Assembly (NCBI GenBank): GCA_003254885.1 | Contig: QANT01002263.1 | Coordinates: 1 to 64,000 of the forward strand | Length of the DNA: 64,000 bases | Direction of reading: 5' to 3' | Origin: Purshia tridentata | Taxonomy: Eukaryota; Streptophyta; Magnoliopsida; Rosales; Rosaceae | Position numbers and translations under genes: made by a program | In this document: one piece after another, positions 1-10,663 of the stretch | How the letters are laid out: every line of letters starts with the position of its first letter | Numbering within the stretch: position 1 is the first letter of the stretch | The notes under the pieces: model-generated | Seen by the model: the letters and a program-made list of their open reading frames with translations, nothing else | Told to the model about the DNA's origin: nothing | Database searches by the model: none

Positions 1-2188
1 TTTATACCATTTGACGTGACAATGTACATGTTATTTATACATTGAATACTAAAAAAATAAAAATAAAAATAAAAATCTTAAAAATAAGGAAATACCCTGC
101 CAGTACAATAATGACACGTAAGATAATATTATTGGAATATATTCTACATTTTTTTATTACATTGAAAATAATCGAATTCTTAATTCTTTATATATATTTT
201 TTAAGTTGAGAGAAGAAGGGATCAAATTGTGAATAATTTTTCAACTTTTTCAATTAAGCTATCCAACAACTAGATCTTTAATTAATCTATCTTATACATA
301 ACGTATTTAATATAACATATCACACAGCCATACATCCTACGCGAAAAGATTAACATAAGCACCTTAACATCTAGCTGCTAAGTCTTCACGTGTGACGTTA
401 ATTCAGTTAAGCTTCAATTAATTATAGTTTTTTTACAAAAATTCAATTAATTAGAGTTAATTAAGACGGAAATTAAACATTGAATACGTAGCTTTGACTT
501 TTCCGCATGTTTTGCTAAAACAAGTGTTAATTACTCCTTAAGATAAGCATGGTTTTCTCTTTAATTACGGAAGAATTAACGAGGAAAAAATACGAACTTT
601 AACTAAGCACAAGTTGGGTATGCCCAATTGTTTGCAAGTTTATAAATGGAATGTAAGAATTTTTTTGGGGCCAAAAATGGAATGTAATAATTTATTCCTT
701 GATATTTGATAAAAGTACCCAGCTATGGATCTGTATTATGTCCCATATTGTAGCCATGTACATGAAATTTCACTATACACTTGCCCAACTGGTCTTTGCA
801 ATTGCCAGTCTAGTTGAAACAAAATGAAGATTCGAGGCCTTGTGTTCTTCTTGCTCGGCCACATTAAGCTTAATTCAAACTAGATTAACACAAAAGGGCA
901 AATTACGTAACGCTGAGTCAAGTTAGAGAAAATAGACCCATATAGGAGAAACTCACGCAGCCAAAGTTCCCCTTAGTGATCATTAAGAGTCCGTTTGGTT
1001 TATGAAATGGATTATTTGAAAATGTTATACTCTTCCTCATTCCATGAAAATAAGAATAAATAACTCCATTATGCATTTGTATAGGAATAGTAACCAAGAA
1101 ATAGCTTTTTATTTATATTTTAATGTTTGGTTCATGCAATAATATGAATCAAAATTTATATAATTTGTCCATAATACCCTTATGTATCATTTATATAATT
1201 ACAATAAATACAATAATAAGGGTAGTTTAATCATACAAAATGCAATAAATATTTTTCATGGAGGGGGGATTGCATACCCAAGGAGGCCGAAGGGTATCAA
1301 ATGCCCTTTACATTTGTATCTAAAACACATGTAGATCATGTGGATGGTAATAGATTTTCATTTCATTAATGCACATACTAAATATTGAAATGAGATCACG
1401 TAGCAGTTATTTAGGTCCTCATATTTTTGGATATGTGTTGAGTAAAGAAAAAGCCTAATTTTTTGTAGGCCTAAGCTATTCCGACCACCCTCCATTACTG
1501 AGTTGACCACTTTTAGGATATTCGACAATAGTCTACTGAAATATTTGTGTTATTTTGGTGACCAACTACTGAATCTTTTTGTGTATTTGTACTATTCGAC
1601 AATAGGCTATTGAAATAATACAAACATTTCGGTAAACTATTGTCGAATGTCCCAAGAGTAGTTAATTCAGCAATAGAGAATGGTCGGAATAGCCTGCCTC
1701 TTTCTTGTATACTTATCAATCAACATGTTGATAAGGTCATAGGTTCACGTCCTTGTTGTCCAAAGAAAGGCCTAGTTATGTCATTGAAACTTTGGGCTAC
1801 ATTGTTACACTCGTATGTTTCGTATATAATCCCGGCCCAATCCATTGAGAAATAATAATAAGGCATAAATATATATATATATAACATCTTAAAATAGGAC
1901 TAATTACGTTAATAATAAACAAAAAAAATTTAACAAAAGATTTATAGAGAAATTATCCAGATTCCAGGGGAACTGACCAACAACCTCCAGAGCAAAAAAA
2001 AAAAATGCGACCACCAAAGTTTCATGATTTCATCCACTTTCCACAAATCTGATTTCTGAAGCATTGTTTAAGATCTCAGAAACACCCCCCAAAAATAGTA
2101 TGAAAACCAGATAAGAAATCCAACCCATAAAACACTAAACAAAGAAGAAAATTAACGCCCCTTGTTTGTTCGTTTGTTCTTACCGTTA
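1..2188. other. AT-rich intergenic DNA at left edge
   Basis: No coding exon with plant-gene character is visible here. The stretch is AT-rich with many short homopolymers. It holds a clear foldback element at 1466-1699 (listed separately). At about 988-1330 there is a diffuse AT-rich segment that opens with a GTCCGTTTGG-type motif and repeats a GTTTGGTTCATG-like string, as many small plant non-autonomous elements do. I cannot define its ends. The last 200 bases probably contain the promoter and leader of the Sel1-repeat gene that starts at 2189. Confidence 0.6.
1466..1699. mobile_element. Foldback MITE (about 234 bp)
   Basis: The left arm, running from GGCCTAAGCTATTCCGACCA at 1468, is matched in inverse orientation by the right arm, which ends in TGGTCGGAATAGCC near 1694. 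The match continues inward through a shared ATTCGACAATAG core (1519 on the left, its reverse complement near 1638 on the right), so most of the element can fold into one long hairpin. There is no coding capacity. This is the shape of a non-autonomous inverted-repeat transposon. I could not assign the superfamily because target-site duplications are not clear. Confidence 0.65.
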
Positions 2189-3297
2189 ATGGGAAAGTCA
2201 CTGCCTTCCTCGACCACACTCCAAGAGTTCACCAGAATTGTCTCCGCCGACAAGCTCCCAAGGGCGAAACGCACCAAGCAAGTGTCGTACGTCCGAGTTT
2301 CGTCCCCGCAAACAGCGAAATCGGATGGTCTCCGGGGCGACCCAGAGCGAGTTAGGCTAAGGATGGAGAGCTCCGAGGACCAGAGTCGGGTTCCGCTGGC
2401 CCGGGTGGTCTCGGACTGCGTGAAGCGGTGGTTCCAGGACACACTCAAGGAGGCCAAGGCGGGTGATAGCTCAATGCAGGTCTTGGTGGGCCAGATGTAT
2501 TACAGTGGCTATGGTGTTCCTAGAGACCCCAAAAAGGTCATTTACTTGTTCATTTTGTTTAAGTTTTACATCTCTATCCCACATTTCACTTTTGGGTTTC
2601 GTTTCTTTTGATTAGTTTTTGCTTTCAAATTGTTATATTTGCTTTGTGGGCAACTTCGGAGGTTACTGGCTTTAAGCATTCAATTGAAAGTTAGAAATTT
2701 GGTTCTTAATGTGCTCATTGGGAAAACTGAGCAAAGGCATGGAGGGATTTTGAATCCTGTGCTTCATATTGTTTGGGCTTCCATAGTTGTTGTGTTAAGC
2801 ACGTTCAAAGGATCTCACTTCACAAAACTCTGAAAAGTAAAATCATAAAAGTATGAATTAGTTTTTCCTGGTTTTATTGGCATGCAATGAAGCATTCATG
2901 ATATTGTTCTTGGTGCCTCATTAGGAAGTGGGTACTGGGTTGTTTTGGCCTTTTTGTTTTTTTGGGCAAAAGAGACTATGAACTATGGGTAATCTCTTTG
3001 CCATTTATGTTTTGTACTCTCTGCTTTTGTTATTCTGAGCTAAAGAGTTGTGTATTTTGAAGATGGTACTGATTTATTTGTGATTAGGGGCACGCTTGGA
3101 TGTGCAAAGCTTCAAAAAGTCGAACTTCGGTTTGGAAAGTAAGTGATAAGCAACCAGGTACTCTCTCTCTCCCCCTCGCTCTGTGGTTGGGTCATTTGTT
3201 CACTACCTTACTTGTTTAATTGATATCTTGTTGGTTTCCAATAGGTTACAACGCAAGTGATTCCAACTCGGATGAATTGAAAGATGATGAAAAATAA
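2189..3297 (+). CDS. Sel1-repeat (HCP-like) small plant protein
   Basis: Three exons join in phase: 2189-2536, 3088-3157 and 3245-3297, giving 156 residues. The start is the first in-frame ATG; the open frame upstream of it has no ATG. The N-terminal 75 residues are basic and low-complexity. Residues about 75-130 form a single Sel1/TPR-like unit: an AKAGDSSMQVLVGQMYYSG helix pair, then GYGVPRDPKKG and a HAWM segment. The C-terminus is acidic (DSNSDELKDDEK). Sel1-like repeats generally act as protein-interaction scaffolds; no partner or reaction can be inferred from the sequence. The N-terminal part is not repeated and contains no signal peptide. Splice sites are canonical (AAG|GT, AG|GGG, CAG|GT, TAG|GT). 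The gene is read toward the CAN gene (convergent). Confidence 0.8.
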
Positions 3298-4426
3298 GGC
3301 CAAATGCACTTTCCTTTTGAGTTTAATCTGAGGTGGGTTGGTTTTCTTCCATTCCTACTGCTATTGGACGAACTTTGTGTTTTGATTTTGATGTGATCTT
3401 GCATGACTCAGTTATAGAAGAATCATATTCACAATTACTTTGCATAAGGAAGTTTTTTCATTAAGAAGCTCTGTCTTCAATTCATCTTGCAAGGCAATAA
3501 GTTCAAAAATCTAGTAGAATATATTATCCTACAATTCAGATAAACATGATTCAATGTTGTTGTATGGTAATTTGGTCTGCTGTCAATGTACTTACCTAGG
3601 GTGTTTATGTTTTGCAGTTACTCTTGGGGATCTGACAAGTTTCATATTCACCAGGGCTCAATGATAATCTACAGGCTGATTTTATCTCTATTTTGTCCTC
3701 ACTTGGTTTTTTTTTGGTTGATGTTATAAATGCTGAGGCAGTTCCGGCTACATTGATTAAAAGTAAATTCTCATTCTTACACTTCTGTAGTCTTTGATAT
3801 TCACTTGGGGAAAAAAAAAAAAAAAAAAAAAAAGGGTCTGCTAGGTGCTACTTGTATGTTTTGGGATTCAGATCACACAAAGCTTGGAGGGTTGAGTAGT
3901 AGTAATTCAAATTTTACCAAATTCCAACTTACTATGGAACATGCAGCAGATTAATCAAGTTATAACCAACCAAATAAATTGATACGAACCTTCAATGCCT
4001 TGTGTATATAGGATCACATACATAATATATGAGATTAGTTAATTCTCATGCAAGCAATCTGCTTTGATCAAATTGATTTCCCATATCAGGAACAAATGTT
4101 ATCGCAATGGAGTCGTGAAATGGTGCTACTTTAATTACAACTCCTATGAGAACCAAACTTTATAGCTCTCGTGCAGTGACAGAAACCATAAAAGGCCAGT
4201 GGAATTCAAATAAAGCTGAAAGCATACGAGGCAAGAGCACTTAATGTTTGGCGTAGTGTGCAAGGATAGCTCATTTGCTTGTACATTCAGAGATAGATAT
4301 TACACCAAAAGATCTTCTTCTCCTAAATACGCCAACCATCTTGCATTTGTGTCTTACAAAATTACATAAACGTTTCGTTCATAACTTAATAAACCCATTG
4401 TTAGGGTTACCTTTGTCATGAATGCA
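3298..4426. other. Convergent intergenic region, 3' UTRs
   Basis: This lies between the stop of the Sel1-repeat gene (+) and the stop of CAN (-) and presumably holds both 3' UTRs. It contains a 24-base A run at about 3810-3833. No additional exon, RNA gene or clear repeat was seen. Confidence 0.5.
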
Positions 4427-6855
4427 TCATCTGCCTTCGCGTCTATCCTTTCTCCAATCCCACGGCTTCTCAGGGTTTGGTGAAGCCCATAACCCAACTC
4501 GCTTCACTCGAGCCTCTTTCTCCCACTAGTATTTTGATACATGTGGAATTTTAGTGTGGATACAATATACATATACGATTGAAAAAGTTGAAAGGTATAA
4601 ATAATTTTACTTATTTAAACTATGTCGTTTTAATAGTTTCACCCAGACGGATAAACTAAATCAAAGATCTCAATATTAAAAGACATTTGTATACTATTGA
4701 TCTTGAGGTTCTTTTTCTTTCTATTTTGCAATTTGGCCAAAGTTCACTTTTGGTCTATGTAATTTGAGCCAAGTTTCACTTTGGTCCCTACAATATTAAT
4801 TGTTATGATTTTGGTCATTTAGTTTACAATTCGTTGCAATTATAGAACACGTTAGCATTTTTATTAATCAAATCGTCAAATTTGTTGTGATTTTGGTCAT
4901 TTACTTGACAAACTATATGCAATTCAATGACCAATTTAACGAATTAATAAATAAAAAGGCTACCGTGCCATTGAATTGCAATGATTTTTAAACTATATGA
5001 CCAAAATTAAAATCATTGAACTAAAATGGACCAAAGTGAAACCTAACTCAAACTATAGGGACAAAGTGAAATTTAGGCTTACAAGTTTATCATACTATAT
5101 AGCTTAAGTGGAATTCTAATGCAATAAATACAGAATTACTAATGTGATATTATACTCACTCTCGCAAGTTCTAAGCGCTGGTCATAGGCTGCGTAATGCC
5201 ATGCACACCCCTTCTTGAGCATTACTTCCTGGTTGAAATTGAAAAGGGAGAGATTAGAAGACTTGTTGGCATTATATGGCATAAAGAGATTAATGTTAGG
5301 GGGCATAATACCTGTACAAATATGCCATTGCAATATACGTCACCTACACAACGGCCATAACGATCTTCCCCATAGACAAGGACCCTCAAACACTTGCCTT
5401 GAATAAGCTTGACCAGCTCATCTCGGGCTTCTTTTCCGTATGGCATTTTACCCTCTGGTGCATCTATACCCCTGTTTTCTCTTAGAATCAATTAGCTTTC
5501 GCTTGTAGAATAAGTTGCAGCTAGTTGAAAGCCTACAAGCAGATAATCTTACCTTAATCGAATCCGATACTTTCGGGCAAGAATTTCCTCATTTTGAAAA
5601 TTCAGTACCCTGGATGGAGAGGAAAAATCAATTAGAAACCCTTTTAGAAGTTCAAAAAGTCTTTAGGATCAATTAAATGAAATTTATGCAAACCGATATC
5701 CTGCATCAATGATTTTTTGGTGAAGTGCATCTGCCTTTGTATAATTCTTAATAGTGCGTGCTTCTGATCTTTGGATGGCCGCCATGTGTACTTCGCTCAG
5801 AACACATGATGACTCTCTGGGATCTGCTGTGCTGACAAACACTGCTACGGAATCACCATCTGCGATTGCTTTTGCGTCAACCTAGATTCATCAAAATGAT
5901 TCACCTAGCTATTAGAACTAATTTCAAGGCACTTAGTTGTGGTGAAAACAAGTACTTGAAGAGCTATATATTGTTTTGATTACTGGTAGTGTCTGGAACT
6001 CAAACTTTACTCCTTCAGGCAATGAGGTTGGGACATAAGCAGAAAGTTGAACCAGAGTATGGGGAAGAGGGAGACCATAGAAAGCCAATAAGCCCTATCG
6101 ATAAACAATCACAAAAGAATTTATATGTTAGTATTGTCTATTCTTGGTGTGATCATCATGTAACAGCCTAAATATTGTGGCATTGGTTCTTGAGTAATTG
6201 AGCGTACCTCAACATCAGCCTTTTGGTGTCTTTTGAGGGTTTCTATAACAAGCCTAGCTGCTTCTTCAGCTACTTGTGGTGGTGGATTTGCTTCTCTCCA
6301 TTTCACAACTAGTTTTCTGTACCTTTATATAATTGAAGATTCAGAGAAACCAAATTCAGTTGACTACAATTTTCTCAAGACCTTTCTTTTTTTGTTTTCA
6401 TTTTATTTTTTTCAATTGTAGATTAATGAGATAGATTGCATGCTGATCACCAGTTAGCTTGAGCCTTCTTGGACGAGACAACGTGCTGAGAGAGTCCTTG
6501 TGGGACCTTTAATCATACTCACAAAAATGGAAGGAAAAAAAAAGTCAACTTTCGATAAAATGGGATGAAAATTAACAAACACAGAAAGGCTGAAACCAAA
6601 TACCTATCTGTTTATGTTTTGCTGAGACATACAAAATGAATGAGAATTGAGAAATATTTTAATTATATTACAGGCTACAAACAGTGGTGAAGAGTTTTTA
6701 AAAAGTACCTGGGAGGTGATCTCAAAGTGGAAGAGATCGCGGGCAAGAGCCGAAACGCCGACTGTGGCAGCAGAAACACCGTGAGGCCCAAGTGAGTCGG
6801 AGTCGCCGCCGGTGGTAGTGGGCTTGCAGCACAGGAACCTTAAGGCGTTTCCCAT
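4427..6855 (-). CDS. CAN1: Ca2+-dependent staphylococcal-nuclease-like protein (CAN family)
   Basis: Nine exons on the minus strand join in phase: 6709-6855, 6451-6506, 6208-6322, 5984-6094, 5694-5881, 5553-5609, 5312-5471, 5160-5228 and 4427-4525, giving 333 residues (Arabidopsis CAN1 is about 320). The N-terminus [10 protein letters not shown] has Gly2 for N-myristoylation and Cys9/Cys10 for palmitoylation, matching the plasma-membrane anchoring known for CAN proteins. Residues about 145-325 form an SNase/TNase fold. The catalytic triad of micrococcal nuclease is preserved as Arg223, Glu231 (in RGIDAPE) and Arg265 (in DRYGR); Asp228 fits the metal ligand. The family degrades DNA and RNA in a Ca2+-dependent way. 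Intron 8 (4526-5159) carries a foldback MITE. Whether this is the CAN1 or CAN2 orthologue cannot be decided here. Confidence 0.93.
4727..5082. mobile_element. Foldback MITE in intron 8 of the CAN gene
   Basis: The left arm (TTCACTTTTGGTCTATGTAA at 4743, then TTTCACTTTGGTCCCTA near 4774) is the inverse of the right arm (ATGGACCAAAGTGAAAC near 5027, then AGGGACAAAGTGAAAT near 5057). The pairing continues inward through a GATTTTGGTCAT / ATGACCAAAAT core. The element is about 355 bp, AT-rich and non-coding. It sits wholly inside the intron between 4526 and 5159, so it does not interrupt the reading frame. Confidence 0.75.
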
Positions 6856-8348
6856 CTTGCAACGTTAATCTGAGCCTCAGCAGAGGCTCAGCTACATGGG
6901 AATTGAACACAGTAGCTGAACAAGGAAGCAAAGAAAAGATCTTTTGAGAATTTTAGAATATGGTAAATTCGGAGGTTGTGGGTGCGAATTTGGCAAAGCA
7001 AAAAGACTTAAATGCCAACAAGGAAATCTAGGAAAGGAGCAAGACAGACAACGAATCAGAAAACAGATGGACACGTGGCAGATCCTGGTATCTTGGTCAA
7101 CGGTTCTCTGTTTAAATTTACAAGTAGATAACAAGAAAGAAGAGCTATCTGCCACTATTCATAATTTCATAGGGTACCAAACAATAAAGAGGTCACCGAC
7201 ACCACATTGTTTAATCGAATTGTTTGCAAGTTTTGTATCTGTTTCAAGGTTTAATGCTTGAGGCCTGACTTTTGTGGAAGCTGCAAAGAAAAACGCTTCT
7301 ATTTCTTTGTCATATTGTGCGGCAAAAATATCTGAAAGAATTCAATAAAGAAATGGTCACTCATGTTTATGCAATTAAAGAGAAGAAAAAACGGGACCCC
7401 TGTACCTGTTTAATACAAGTGCAATGCATCAATACCCATCTGAAGGTTTTTCATTTCAGTCTCACATGTGAGTTCTGGTTTTAATAAATTTGACTTGGGC
7501 TTTACACTACCAGACACAGCTTGGAGAAGAAGAAAGAAGAACCCATTTCATTAATTCTCCTTCTATTGCTGTCCCCTATCCGTGTTATTTGCATGAATCC
7601 CAACAACAAGTCCACCTCAGCAGTAGAATAATTTCAGCCCAAACCCAATTTGTAAGGTTATGGGTAGAGACCGGCATTATACAAGGCCTCTGAGGCTCTA
7701 ACAATAGAGTGCCTCTGATATTGGCAAAGGCCTGCTACAAAATGGGTAGGCTTGAATCTCCTTTCTTTCCCTCTAACTTTTGGCTTAGCTTTCAACTATG
7801 GATGACAACTCAACTCTTAGAACGAGCAATAAAAAGTGGGATCAATCTAGTATGAAGTGGTAATTACCACTTAAAGAAATGATTGTATATATGGAGTGTG
7901 GACTGTGGAGGACTGGTATTGGGCCTTTTTATTTGTGTTATTCTCTCATAGAAATGAACGGTTCATCCTAAATTTCATTGTGTGAACCGAATATAATCAT
8001 TGAAAATCTGGGCCCTCACCATCATGAAAAAGCAGCTATCAAAATCAAAGTTCAAACCATACCCGGCAGCTTCTTATTTTTGCCGACCCTAAAATGCAGA
8101 GAGGCTAAGGTCAGTAATCAAACAAAGTAGCTTTACACAAAGTGGAAAACAGAAACCAAAATTCCCACCAATCGCGTCAAGAATCCAATACCTCATTCAC
8201 CACTGTTTATTAATATGCGTCAATTTGGATTCATAATGTTTTAACACATTAGAACCCTTTCTTTCTTTCTTCCCCTTCATCTTTTACTCTTCTTACTACT
8301 ACTGACACACAGAGGGAGGCTCGTTGCTCCTCCAACTATCAAAATTGA
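6856..8348. other. Divergent promoter region between CAN and HMA genes
   Basis: About 1.5 kb separates the start codons of CAN (-) and the HMA protein gene (+). It should contain both promoters and leaders. Open frames here are short, without introns or domain signals, and look like chance. A pyrimidine-rich tract at about 8255-8300 lies just ahead of the HMA start and is probably its 5' leader. I saw no repeat or RNA gene. Confidence 0.5.
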
Positions 8349-8779
8349 ATGGCAAATGTAAGCTCCATCAACAACAGAGTCTAGGCTTGCATTAATTGTT
8401 TGCCCCAAATTGCAGCAAATTATGACTTTTTCACTTTGATTTGGTGCATTAGGTGGTGGAATTGAAGGTGGGCTTGCACTGTGAGGAATGCATAAAAAAG
8501 ATCTTGAAGGCCATCAAGAAGATAGAAGGTACTTATATTACTCATACATGCTTTACACCATGATTGTCCTCAACAACCCATCCAATCCATTTTTATGATT
8601 GATAAAGCATAAACACGGTTTTGGTTTCTTCTGCATCAGATATTGAAACATACAATGTTGATACACAACTGAACAAGGTCACAGTGACTGGAAACGTTAC
8701 AACTGAACAAGTCACCGGAGTTCTTCAAAAGATCGGAAAGATGGCAAGCACTTGGGAAGGAGATGCAGTAAAATCTTGA
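8349..8779 (+). CDS. Small heavy-metal-associated (HMA) domain protein, copper-chaperone-like
   Basis: Three exons, 8349-8357, 8453-8528 and 8640-8779, give 74 residues. The first coding exon is only nine bases (ATG GCA AAT) before a GTAAGC donor, which is why simple ORF calling misses the gene. The protein is one HMA (ferredoxin-like) domain: VVELKVGLHCEECIKKIL, then a second strand (KVTVTGNVTTEQV) and a third helix. The metal-binding loop is HCEEC, with two Cys separated by two residues as in ATX1/CCH-type chaperones, but the usual Met ahead of the first Cys is replaced. No CaaX box is present, so it is not a HIPP isoprenylated form. Binding of Cu+ or another soft metal is inferred from family membership only. 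It is convergent with ERD15 (about 360 bp apart). Confidence 0.88.
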
Positions 8780-9136
8780 ATAATTTATAATTCAATCATT
8801 TAGCTTCATTTGCTAGCAGAGCAGCAGGACAGAAAAATAATCAAATATTACTGTAATTTTTCCCTAATTAATTTCCATCTAATTAGGCATTTAGTATCTA
8901 TTTTTGAGGGATTGACATCACCTTCGATTTTGTAATTTATTTCCCATAGAAATAAAATTTTCATCCTAATTGAATGAGTCGCAAATTTCATTTCATATTT
9001 TTAGTGCTCAAAAAGCAAGTAAAAGCTATCATCGGGTACATGAACAAACACTGAAAACTGTTCATACATTACATACTATGTACAAATACTAACATCAGCA
9101 TGATCAAACTCAGTGAGTCAGGGAGACTGACTCGTT
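8780..9136. other. Convergent 3' UTR interval
   Basis: This short stretch between the stops of the HMA gene (+) and ERD15 (-) presumably holds both 3' UTRs. Nothing else is seen. Confidence 0.5.
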
Positions 9137-9666
9137 CTACCTCGGCTGCTGAATCGCCCGTGGACTCACTTTCTGGTTCACTTTCTTCGGAGCCTTTTCA
9201 ATATACCTTGGAGCCTCCGCCACAGCCCGACCCTTTCGCCATTTCAACAGTCCCAAAGTAACCAACTCCCTATGAAAGTCTTTCTCTTCTTCCTCTGCTA
9301 AAAACCAAAAAATTTAAGAACAAAAAGTGAACGAGTTAGATCGGCAACTCGGGCGAGTTGACTGGAGGTACTAAAGTAGAATTGCTTACTGTGTTTGTTG
9401 TCGGGGTAGTGGTCGTCGTCGAAGAGGGCATCGATGTCGGAGATGGCAGGGTCGTAGATATCGGAAAATACGGGGTCATTTTGGGGATCCTGGAAGCGCT
9501 CTTGGAGCCAGTAGTCGCGGAACCAAGGGGAGGACTGGACCAGGGCCCACCATTCCTCGGAGAAGTCCTCCACCGTCCGATACGCCAACGGCACGAACAT
9601 CGGAGCGTTCGGGTTCAAAGTTGACGACGGCGTCGGCGACGATGTCCTACCGGAAATTACGTCCAT
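9137..9666 (-). CDS. ERD15: ERD15-like PAM2-motif protein
   Basis: Two coding exons, 9390-9666 and 9137-9297 (or 9137-9294), give 145 or 144 residues. The start is the ATG at 9664-9666; a nearby in-frame GTG upstream was not used. The protein shows the ERD15/CID plan: a PAM2 motif ([12 protein letters not shown], about residues 15-26) that binds the MLLE domain of poly(A)-binding protein, then an acidic-aromatic block ([11 protein letters not shown]), a long acidic middle, and a C-terminal QPR motif ending the protein. ERD15 proteins are small, hydrophilic, stress-induced regulators of ABA responses and defence. A 5'-UTR intron is likely at 9681-9767 (CAG|GT donor, TTAGCAG| acceptor on the minus strand). 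The acceptor of the coding intron is a NAGNAG tandem, so two isoforms differing by one residue are possible. Confidence 0.9.
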
Positions 9667-10663
9667 TGCCACTTTGCTGTCTGCTAATATAAAATCTCAA
9701 ATCAATGTCACTGAAGATTGGAAAATTCCGAATAAGATTTGGTAATTATTCAAAAAAGAGCAAAAACCTGAAGATAAAGCGTTCAAGAAGGAGGAGGTCA
9801 ATTAGGAGATGAGGATAAGACTGAGAAATATCTTATCTTCTTCTCTGATTGTCGTGATATAAATAGGCAAATAAAAACGGAATCCTAAACAAAATAATGT
9901 AATAAATGGAAGAGGAAGGTGCGCGAATATCGAATGCCGACAAATATGGAAAATTGGGCCCACAATTGGGTCCGAATTCCAAGGTCCAAAACTGCTAGTT
10001 CTGCCCACAGGCCCACTTTTTTTTTCTTTTCCCTTTTGCGCTTTTGAGTGTGAGTCACAGACATTCAAACGCGGGCCCACTCAATTATCTATTCTTAGCC
10101 ACGTCAGTGACTTAAAGCCTTCGATCTTATCTCTTTTTTTTTTTTTTTTAATATATGATTGGGCCACATCCATTGGGGTGGACATGGAAGGGCACCCTGA
10201 GGGTGGATCCAAGTATTTACCCTGATATGAAGTCCACGGATAGAGGCCCAAAAAAAGTCCACGCATAAGATGCATGCATGTCATGTATATTTTTTGTTTT
10301 TGGAAAACTGCATGTCATATTTGATACACAATAGGTGGCATATAGCAAGCTGAGCTCCCCGCACTTTTCTCACTGCTCGAATTTAGAGATATCTAATTTT
10401 TAGGATAGACCTTGCATATCTCCTCTCATATATATCATATCCAAAATATCAGGTTGACCTCCCATTTCTCTGGGACTGTATGTGGTAGGTGTCGCATGCA
10501 TGCAATATTCGATCACTTCTTCTTCTTCTTCTTGATATCTTCCCTCTTCTTCTGCTTATTTCTTTCTTTTTTCCTGCGGCAATTTCTTTCTTTTTTCCTG
10601 CAGCAAGCTGCAATTAATTAAGTACAAAATTATCAGCAATAATTAATCAATTAGTTAGCATAT
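9667..10663. promoter_or_regulatory. Divergent promoter of ERD15 (-) and CHX antiporter (+)
   Basis: This 1 kb separates two divergent start codons. A TATTTATA element (minus strand, 9858-9865) lies about 190 bp upstream of the ERD15 ATG and suits its 5' leader with the 87-bp intron. An ABRE-like GCCACGTCA at about 10098 fits the drought/ABA response expected of ERD15. A CT-rich tract (10515-10600) just ahead of the CHX start is probably the CHX leader. These are motif matches only. Confidence 0.45.

Noticed and set aside
1700-1860. tRNA-like B-box (GGTTCACGTCC) suggesting a SINE
   Set aside because: No matching A-box at the right distance, no tail and no duplication; the match is too weak.
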